Shown: positions 50,807 to 61,133 of the stretch, piece by piece | How positions within the stretch are numbered: position 1 is the stretch's first letter | Layout of the letters: the number at the start of each line of letters is the position of its first letter | Assembly (NCBI RefSeq): GCF_900090045.1 | Contig: NC_041786.1 | Span: 1,296,001 to 1,360,000 of the forward strand | Direction of reading: 5' to 3' | Origin: Plasmodium malariae | Taxonomy: Eukaryota; Apicomplexa; Aconoidasida; Haemosporida; Plasmodiidae | DNA: 64,000 bases | Made by a program: the position numbers and the translations under genes | The notes under the pieces: model-generated | Databases searched by the model: none | Seen by the model: the letters and a program-made list of their open reading frames with translations, nothing else | What the model was told of the DNA's origin: nothing

Positions 50807-51120
50807 ACTTTTATTCATTTTATTTTTTTTTTTTTTATTATATATTTCTTCTCCTTTTTAATTCATATTTTTTTTCCGAAGGGCATTTCCACCACTTGTT
50901 CAGAAAGAAAAATAAAAATAGTTAGCAATAAATAAGCAAAAGATTGGAAAAGTATTAGCAACAAATTTGCAATAAATAGGCACCAAATTAGCCTCAAATT
51001 AGCCTCAAATTAGCATCAAATTGGCACAAAGAAGCCCCCGAAAGAGGCAAAACAAAAATTAAGCTAAGAGAAGTAAAACTGGGGCAAACAAAAATGTAAA
51101 TCCCAAAACTGTAACATAAC

Positions 51121-54100
51121 ATGGATGATAGGGGTTTACCAATAATCGTTGAGAGCGACGATAAAAACAAGTTAAGCGAAAAAACATTAAATTTCAATTT
51201 TTCTTATGAAAGCATTCTGAACAATGATATAAAAAGACCGCAGGAGATTGATTGTGGAATGTCATGCTCCAGTTCCATTTTTGATGGTCGTGAAAATGAT
51301 AGGGTTCTAGAAGAGAATCCATTGCACGAGGAGGGGGTAAATGGCACTCCGATGAGTAACGGAGGGGTAAGTATTAGAAATGTAGGAAGCGACAATGTAG
51401 GAAGCGGAAATATAGGAAGCGGAAATATAGGAATCGGTAATGTAGGAATCGGCAATGTAGGAATCGGCAATGTAGGAAGCGGAAATATAGGAAGCGGTAA
51501 TGTAGGAAGCGGTAATGTAGGAAGCGGAAATATAGGAAGCGACAGTGACGTAATAAGGGGAAAGTACCCTTATGGACACAGCGCCTTAGACGTTTCTTTT
51601 CAAATAAAAAGCTGTAAGCAACATGTAAACGATCTTCTGCACATAGAAAAAAAAGACATATTTAATGAAAACAGTGTTGAAATAAATAAAGGTATTATCA
51701 CTCGAAATGCACACATGCGCAATGAAGAAAGTGGTATGCAAAGCGTTGGAAATATAATAATAAAAAATATTTATGGGAAGGGTAGTACTTATGAAAATGA
51801 GTTAAGCTGTGGGGAGTATTCTGTGGCACATGTAAGAAATGTAAATGTGCATATTGATGGTGATGATGATATTGATGATGATATTGATGATCATGATGGT
51901 GTTCTTAATGATCATGATGGTGTTCTTGATAATGATGGTGTTCTTGATAATGATAATATATCATTTTACAACCTGCGCAAGACGGAAGTACAACATAATT
52001 GCGGATCCATAGGAGAAGAAAAACATAGTGACAGTATTAGTAACCTGATAGCACATTCCGGTGGTATTATTACCACGAATAGTGCACAGAATGACTTGTC
52101 TTCATTAACATATGATGAAAAAGTATATTTGTTGAGTCAGAAAGCAGAGGCAGAAAGAAAAAGTAGTTCAACATGTGTAATTTTAAACTCTGAAAAAACT
52201 ACTAGTTCGAATATGAACGAAACAGTGTATAATAGCAATGACTCAAGTAATGCTACAACTAATGCACCAAGTGTCGATACAAATGATAAGATGAAAAATG
52301 GTAGAAGCGGTGTACATGTATTATCAAAACCACGTGATATAAACGAAGAAAGAATATATGATGAAGTCATTGAAAAAGAAATATTACATTATAAGAGTAC
52401 AATTTTTCAACTAAAAGCAGAGTTAGAAACAAAAAATAGTAGTTATCAAAATGAAAAAAGGAAAAACGAAGAATATGCAAGGACAATAGAAAATTACATC
52501 AACATGCTTAATGATCAGTCATATGATAAAATTAATTCAGTGGAATATTTAAATATGAATATTAACGAAATAGAAAATAAACAACTAAAACAGGAGTTGT
52601 TACTTAAGAATAGTGAAATTATCGAGTTAAATAATGTAATAAACAATTTAAAGAGCCAAAAAATCATTTTTTTAAATTGTTTAGAGAATGAACTAGAAAT
52701 GAGTATGAAAAAAGAAACAGAATGCTCTTTACTTTTACATGCACAAACTAAGCGTTTAACTAATGCGAATAATTTTATAGAAAATCAACAGATACAATTG
52801 GAAGAATTGAAAAAAGAGATGCACAAAATGGAAAAAATGTATATTCTTCATGTACAGAAAAATGAAAAACAGATCACCCAGTTGATAAAAGAAAAAGAAG
52901 AGTTTCTAAATATTGCCAAAGAATTGGAAATCATTAATGTAGATAATAAAAATAAAAAAGAAGAAATAGAAAAATATAAGAATAAATGTAATGAATTAAC
53001 AGAGGAGCTCAATGATCTATTACGTATAGTGTCCACAAATGATGAAGATAAGATGATGAACAGTTTTGGAAATTTTTATCAGCAAAACAACTGGAGTTCC
53101 TTCAAATGTATGAACGACAGTTTAACCAGTGGTGAAATTGTTTGTAGTCCTTTTACTAGCAAGAAAAATAATGACCCTAGTGATGACCAAACAATACTGA
53201 GAAAACAATTAGGGAAGTACATAGAACAGAATGATATATTAAAAAAAGAGTTAGATGAATACACAAAGAGCAATTTAGAACTGGTTGAGCAGATAAAGGA
53301 AAAGAATGAAATTATTAATCAGAGAAACCAAATTATTAAGGAGAAGAATGATAATTATATTGTCCTTCTAGAAAAATATAATATTTTAGAAAAAGATTTT
53401 GAGAACATTCATGACTTGTGCATACAACTGGAGCACAAATTCGGTCGGGAGCACAGCATCACTTACCTAGGAATTAATAATAATAGCAATGATAGCAATA
53501 CCAATCCTTCTCTGAATAAAAATGGCAACGTGCTCAGCAAGAGCAATTTCTCTTTAAGCGAATTAGAGCTAAACCAGAGCCATCAAGGTGAGCATGACGT
53601 TACTCACTACAAAATATACTGCTCCGAGTTGAGATTGGAAAACGAATCCTTGAAGGTAATTATTGAAAAGTTAAAGAGTAAAAATAAAAAGCTATCCAGA
53701 AATATGGAGTATCTTTTGAATGATTTGATACATGCAGAAGAAGCGAGTAGTAGCTCTCCGGTTGGTAACAACCAAAGGGGTGCTTATCCGAATGAATGCG
53801 GTGCAAATTATGGAGATAAACATAATAAATCGGACTTGACGAATAATAAGGAGAAGGGGGAAATAGATGAGGAAATTCTATACCCTGAAAATGTGTATAC
53901 ACTAAGAAGATATGAGGAAGGAGAAGGAATAAATAACGAAGACAAAAAAAAGGTGAACGACAATCTTTTAGAAAATAAAAATTGTGAACAGGATACTCAT
54001 AACCAATTCCACAAAATTAAAGAGGAAAATAAATATGTGCATGCAAGGAGAGGTCTTCCAGATAATGGGCAAAGAGACGAGTATGCCCAGACAGAGAGAA

Positions 54101-57100
54101 CCGTTTTGAGTAATGATAAAACAGAGAAGTATGCACAGACGGAGAGAAGACCCTCAGATGATGAACAAAGAGACGGGTATTCACAGACGGAGAGAATCTC
54201 CCCGGATGAAGAGAGAACAGAGAAGTGTGCACAAACAGAGAGAGGTTCGCTCGATGGTGAGCGAAGAGACAGGGATGTCCAGACAGATAACAGTTCAATT
54301 CATAGAGAAATGAATAACCTAGTTAGCGAAGGTGTGAACACTGAAGAAAAATCATTTAGCGATAAAAAAGTATACACACATGACAATAGGTTCTTAGTTA
54401 ACTCTTGCATTAATACAAATAAGGTTGATGTAGTCGATGTAACGATAAACACAGAAGAAGAGGGGAAAACTTTTACTTATAATAGTACTCAGACGAATGA
54501 AGTCAACTACTATGTGAAATTTACACAAACAGAATTGACAAAAAGAATTGATAGAGATGTTTTAACAGATATGTGTGGAATAAATAATTTTAATATTAAA
54601 AAAATAATGATGAAGAATAATATTTCGAAAAATAAAAAAGTGCAAGTCGCAACAGCTAGTATGAATGCGTCGACACAAACAAGGGGAGGAATGTTCACTG
54701 GTAGCAGAAGTAGGTGCAGTCGGACGGGAGATGAAAACTACTACCCCTGCTTCGATATCTGCGATGGAGATAAGTACAAAAGGTACAAAATAGCGAGAAG
54801 AAGAAAAATAAAAAGCTGTTCCTCCTCCTGTTTATACTCAAGTAATTCATCAAGGAGCTACTCCTTAACAGATTCCAACGTTCCTTCTAGTGAAATACTT
54901 TTAGCAAAAGAGAAACGAACAAAAGGCAGCACTTATAACTGTAATAATGACATTTATAACGACGCGCACGAGGGTAAGATGATGCTCAGAAGGTTCAACT
55001 ATGATAATTATAGCATATATAAGCACCACAGGGGTAAACGCGAAAAACAGGAAAAACGGGAAAAACAGGAAAAACGGGAAAAATATGAACACTGTGAACA
55101 ACATGAACATAGAAGACTTGCCAGGAGGAGGGAGGAAAAGAATTACATAAGGGTACTTTCTGCAAATCGAAAAAAGGAGTACTATCAGAACACAAATGAT
55201 GCTAACAGTTTGGGTGATACGAATTTTGTGGGGAGTAAAAAAGAAAGGCGCAATAATTACAGACGAAACGAGATAGAGGAAGTGGAATCGCTCTTGGAAA
55301 TCCTCAAATATTCTTCCGATAATGGAAGTGATAAAGGAAGCGATGAAGGAAGTGGTGATTGTACCGCTTATGGTGCCGCTCATAGGGCCGCTCATAGGGC
55401 CGCTCATAGCGCTTCCCACAATGGTAACTCCCGTATTTATGGTATTAAAAGACAAAGCACGAAACAAACAAAGAAGAGAAGACAACTAAACCAAATGCAC
55501 TATACACAGGAAGAAAGAAAAAGATACAGCAGAGGAAAAGATCATACATATAAAATACACAATAGTGAACTAAATTGTAGTCATAAATTCTATTCATCTG
55601 ATGGTTCGTATCTTCTGGACCAACATAAACAAAATGGAAGAATTGAAAAGAGATCATATAACCAGAAAGATTATAATAAAAAATATATGTGTTGTTATTA
55701 TAAAAAAAGGGTAAGAACTGAAAATAAATGTGTTCAAACAGGGGAAGGGTTAAGTAACACCCTATGGTATTACTACAATATAGAAGAAAGTATGCGTAAT
55801 GATAGTAATAATAAGGATAGTGGTAATAATAAGGATAGTGGTAATAATAAGGATAGTGGTAATAATAAGGATAGTGGTAATAATAAGGATAGCGGTAATA
55901 ATAACGATAGTGCTTTAAGAAGTAAAGTGAAGGAATACTGTAAAGATTTATATTATACCGTAATAATCTGTGAGTACTGTAATGGCTTTTATATAGACAT
56001 ACTACTAATACATATTTTTAATAAATATTTAGAGTTTCTTAAGTACTCTAATTCGTCTATGCATACTATGCATATGATAGAACAATGTCAATTGAATAAA
56101 AGAAAAATGATATATTATAATAACACACATGTACAATATTGTAATCCATGGTACGATAAAAATAAGAGGGATGCCAATTTTAATAATAAGTTCGAGTCAA
56201 AAAATGGTGTATCTAATTGTTTAACTTGTTCATCTAGCTTTCCCAGATATAAGGTTCACAGAATAAACGCCAGTTCTCCCTCCAGTGTAGGTAAGTGTCC
56301 TAGTTGCTCATGCACAACTCAGTTTTGCTATAAATGTAGTAGCGAGAAGAAGCCAGCCGACGTCTTATTCGGAGAGATGAACGGAAGTGATAGCACTGCT
56401 AGTAGCTGTGGAAGCGCCGGTAGAAGCAATTCCGGTTATGTTACTCGCACCCACCATAGTAGTCGTAGTAGTTATTGTAGTCGTAGTAATTATTGTAGTC
56501 GTAGTAGTTATAGTAGTCGTAGTAGTTATAGTAGTCATAAAAGTCATAGAAACCGTAGTTGCAGCGCGGAGGAGGAGCACGATGATGCTGGCGAAGATGA
56601 ACAGGACGAGGGGGGCAACAAGGAGGAACGCAGAAGGATGGAAGAGTTCATTGTGAAGCATATTCCTTTCAAATTGCGCATTTGCACGTGTACATACGTG
56701 AGCATGAGCTACAGAAAAATTCTTATCCGTAAGGAAGAGGAAAAAAAGGGGTACATGGATCAGAACAAGGATAGGGTGACGAACACAAAGGCGGAAAAAA
56801 AAAAAAAAAAAAAAAAAAAAAACGAAAAGGTAGGCGAGCAGATGAGCGGGTGTATACATGATCAAATATGCGATCGAATGTGCAACCGAATGTGCGAACG
56901 AGTAAGTGATAACAATATGCTCCCCCTGAGCAGCAACATTTCAAGTGTTATATGCAAGCTTAGATCGGAGTTGAATGATATGAAAAACATTATTCAGAAT
57001 TTTCTTTTTTTAAATACAAGTAGTAAACTAGGAAATATTATTTTACATACGGAAAAGGCCCGTGATATTCCTCTCCTTCTGTTCAAATACGTAGAAAATG

Positions 57101-60007
57101 CAAACGCAAATTATTCGTTGGGTTCCCATCAGAGTATAGAATTCGATAATTATGGTACCGGTAAGAATGAAAATTTAATTTGTAAGCATAACTTAGAATG
57201 TGTATATAATTCGTTAAACCATTATTCTGTGCCTAATCAGAAAGAGGGAAAGGAGCAGACCTCCAATATCTGTATGGATGAAAGCTTCAACGGTTGTACA
57301 TGTGAACATGATATTGAAAAGGTAAAATGTTCAGGTGGTACATGCTTTTCAAACCAGGCACACATCAACAATGCAGTGGATAGCATCGTCGTTCATGAAC
57401 CTACGAATTGTAGAGATAACGACAAAAGGGAAAGTAAATGTATTGTTCCTTCTCCTCATTACGAATGCAACTCTATAATTAAACTTCAACAACGGAAAGA
57501 TATGTACAGTGTACGGGGAAACGTTTCCCCTTGCGTATATTGCTTCCATTCAAAAGATAGAGAAATTGATAAGAAAACGAAACATTGGTTTGACTGCTCC
57601 ATTATTAGTAGAAAGTATGATTCTCCCTCATCAGCAGAGTATGCATGTACAAAAAATTGCAGTCATACAATTCTTCATCCTTTTGAAAAAAAGAATGAAA
57701 TGGAAAAAATTACTAGCTTTAACTATTTAATGAAAAATTATGATATAAAAAATTTGATGCTTTTTTTCATTTGTTGTCTTTTCCGTTTCAGTGAATTGTT
57801 TATTGAGTTTAGATCATCATCAGAAATGGATTTTCATAATAAATTTAGAAGTAAAGTCAGCGGGATTGACAGTAACAACCACGATGATAAGGGTGAAAAG
57901 GGGGATGGATTCAATACACACATGTATGATCGTGCAGACTATCCTAGATATAAAATTCATCCTAATACTTGTGAAGAGCAGAAGCAACCATGCACTTCCA
58001 TCGATTCAATCAGAATGAGCTGCAATAGCGATGAGGAACTTATTAGAGTGGTAGATACATTAGTAGAAGAGTGCACCGTTAGAAGAGGTGGTGGTACTGA
58101 CAGCGGTACTAGCAGCGGCATTCGGTGCTGCACGAACGCAGGGGGAGAACGCATTGTTCTTTTTCAAATACTGTACGATATTGTTAAGGCCATAAAGGCG
58201 AACTACAGAGCCATATATGGGGTATATATCCTGGTAGAGGAAAGAATAAATGAAGAGAACCTAAAAATTATAGATCTCTTCAAGTTAATAGAAAATTATG
58301 CTAAAGTACATGTATACATAAACAATTTAAAAAAGATGAATGAAGAAAGAATAAATAAATTAGAGAATGAATTATGTGCATGTAATTTAAAAAATGAAAA
58401 TATAACAAACATACATATGGAAGATTTACGAAGTAATGAAAGGATAATCAATGAAAAGGAGGTCATCATAAACGACCTGAAGGAGGTGATAGAAAAGTTG
58501 GAAAAAGATAATCAAATGGTGCATAAATTGTTATGTGAACAGAAAGAAGAAGAACGGAACTGTTATTATAATTTACATACCGATCCTCAAAAATGTAAAG
58601 AAGAGGAAAAGGAAAACATATCTTCAAGTAACAGAACTCACGACTTGCACAGTGACAAAATAAATGCTTGCATAAGTAAAATAAATGAATTAAATGATGA
58701 AGTAAACTTGCTCAAAAAGAAAGAAAACGCTCAAACTGTGAACAGCAGCAACTGCGGTAATTGCGGAAACTGCGGAAACTGCGGGAACGGCAGTAAGCGC
58801 TTTAACTGTTGTGATAAGAAGCGGAAGGACAGCTCTTCTGCGTCGTCTTCTTCCTCTCCAAGAAGTAATACCTACGCATGCACTCAAAAGAAGAAAAAAG
58901 ATCTTAATAAAATTATGAACAGTACAGGAAATAATAAAAAGTGCGAAAAGAGAAAATATGAAAAAGGTGAGAAAATTAACCAAATGGACACCTTAACATA
59001 CTTTGAAGTGAATAAAGTGTGCAACATATTTTTTATCTTAAAAGAGAAAATATTACTCTTCATTTTGTATATTTATAAAAAGTTATATAAGAATGCCTTT
59101 ACAAATATATACTACATTAAGCAGTTTTACACACAAATAATAAATATATTCCTGAACATCCCGAAACAAGTAAATGTAAATATTTTATTCGTTAAAAAGA
59201 GGGAAATTAATTGTAGTCTATACATAAAAAAAGAAAACATAAATACTGTCGACATGAGTCTACTGAGACAAGATAACAACTCGTTTTATGGTTTCCGTGG
59301 TGATAGCTCGATGGAAATGATAATGGAAGTAAACAAGAAACAAGTGGATGATCCCGATGATCATAATAATAATAATAGTGATGATGAAAAAATAAAAAAG
59401 AAAAAAAAAAAAGAAAAAAGAAAAAAGAAGAAAGCCAATCTCGATGATACCAACGACAATGATATCTACAGCGACTATTACAATAACAGTAACACTAAAA
59501 GTAACAACTACAGTGATGATTATGATGGCGATTGGGATGGTAAAAATAAACAGGTGAGTGTAAACAACACGGAGTCGATAAGAAAAAAAAATAATAATAA
59601 AAACAAGAATAATGATAACATAGGCTACGTAAGCTCATCCGATAAGGTAAGTTATACATGAAAAAAATGAACCGAAATGTAGGAGGGCCCCTTTAAATGT
59701 AGTACTTGCCATGATTTATCATACACACAGGGTACCCCCATATAGCATAACATAATTTTTCCCCTTCACGCGTACTAAAAAATGAACAGAAGAAAATGCG
59801 CATACGTGAATACATATGTGAACACATCATAGTAAAAATAGTGCGCAAAGGGCACGAATTTCTTCTATATGTATGTACTTATTCATTTGATTTTACTCGG
59901 TCGCATTTCATTTCATTTCTTTTCCCTTTTTTTTTTTTTTTTTCTTTTTTTTTGCCCATGTTTTATAGGACTCGTCAACCAGTGTGTCTTTGTTTTTCGA
60001 TTTTTAA
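51121..60007 (+). CDS. Giant coiled-coil protein with repeated QT motifs (2 exons)
   Basis: Exon 1 (51121-59646) is 2842 codons. A GTAAGT donor follows GAT AAG in phase 0. An acceptor ttttatag at 59968 joins exon 2 (59969-60007), encoding DSSTSVSLFFDF, for 2854 residues. Without splicing the frame ends VSYT at 59661. Parts in order: GSGNIG/IGNVG repeats (about residues 88-140); a long coiled coil (about 415-875); five 16-residue repeats carrying YAQTER-like motifs (about 985-1055) and further TQT sites up to about 1190; NNKDSG repeats (about 1560-1595); a Cys cluster CPSCSCTTQFCYKC (about 1725-1740); RSSYSSRS repeats; a second coiled coil (about 2370-2480); and a basic, Asp/Asn-rich tail. This composition fits a structural or motor-adaptor protein, but I recognise no named family. 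Function unknown. Confidence 0.88.
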
Positions 60008-60360
60008 GAAAAAAGGAGAAAAGACAAAATGCACACGAGCGCGTGTATATTTACTTGTGTGCCTTTTTAATCCTTATCCCCATTCACGCATGTACATATA
60101 CGTACACCTTAGTGTATATGTCTGAGAATGAGTGTATTTTTGTTTTTTTCCTTGTAAATATTCCCACATTTTTTTTTTTTTTTTAATGTCTTTTTTTTTC
60201 TTAATATTTTATATCATTACAAATTACTTTTGCTATTTTTAAGTTATAAGAGTCTGTTTTGTCAAAATGATAACTTTTTTTTTTTTTTTTTTATTTCACA
60301 ATATATAGCGCCATGCGATAAGCTATATACTATTCTATAACGATCTAATATAATTATTAT

Positions 60361-60438
60361 CATTATTATTAGTAGTAATATTACTACTATTATTATTACT
60401 AGTAGTAGTAGTAATATTACTACTATTATTATTACTAC

Positions 60439-60470
<32 letters not shown>
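60361..60470. repeat. ATT/AGT trinucleotide array with two 20-bp perfect palindromes
   Basis: TAGTAGTAATATTACTACTA occurs at 60370-60389 and again at 60406-60425. Each copy is its own reverse complement. The array ends in about eight AGT units. Confidence 0.9.
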
Positions 60471-60473
<3 letters not shown>

Positions 60474-60604
60474 TTTTATTTTTTTTTTTAATTTTAACAT
60501 ATGCGCCATAACGCAAGTTATATTCTTAGTTTAAGAAACTACCTTTTCAGTTAAACGTTATTGCGACAACATGAAATGTGACAGCCTTTTTGCTTTATCT
60601 TTTT

Positions 60605-60815
60605 TATACTACTATTTTGTATTACTATTTTGTATTACTATTTTGTATTACTATTTTGTATTACTATTTTGTATTACTATTTTGTATTACTATTTTGTAT
60701 TACTTTTTTGTATTACTATTTTGTATTACTATTTTGTATTACTTTTTGTATTACTTTTTTGTATTACTTTTTTGTATTACTATTTTATATTACTATTTTG
60801 TATTACTATTTTGTA
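60605..60815. repeat. 13-bp array (tattactattttg)n
   Basis: About sixteen units, some shortened to 12 bp. It is open in all three plus frames, producing spurious YYYFVLLFCI-type ORFs. Confidence 0.95.
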
Positions 60816-61133
60816 TTACTTTTTTTTTTTTTTTTTTTTTTACTTCTTTATTTCCCATATTTTTTTGAAATTATATACTTTTTCACGTTCTTTATTTTTT
60901 TTTTTATTTTATCCATTTTATTTTTATCTTTCCACGTAAAAATTGTTTCAAACAATATTGTGCATTTCTCGAACGTTGTTTCCTCGTGAACTTTTGGAAA
61001 CTACGATACCTGATAAACCCGTTACTACCCCAGCTACACTCTTGCTAGACTGTACGTGTCCATTTTGTAGGTGCGTCTCCTTGAAGAAGATTTAAATGTT
61101 TACTTCTGTTTCAGGTCTTATGTGTCGAGTTTT

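Larger units (their letters stand above)
42226..51120. other. 8.9-kb divergent intergenic region, tandem-repeat rich, no supported gene
   Basis: Lies between the 5' ends of two large oppositely oriented genes. All open frames here are short, repetitive or of skewed composition, and I find no exon with splice sites and a sensible protein. Less repetitive islands occur at about 44100-44290, 44560-44720, 46600-46900 and 48840-49020. I could not fold them into any RNA I know. Tandem arrays are listed separately. Confidence 0.6.
60008..61133. other. Convergent intergenic region
   Basis: Between the coiled-coil gene and the last minus-strand gene. Contains poly(T), a trinucleotide array with palindromes (60361-60470) and a 13-bp array (60605-60815). 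No exon supported. Confidence 0.6.

Noticed and set aside
50260..50925. 221-codon plus-strand ORF of IRSYSF-type repeats
   Set aside because: It exists only because the 10-bp array lacks stop codons in that frame. It lacks complex sequence, and the flanks are Phe-rich translations of poly(T).
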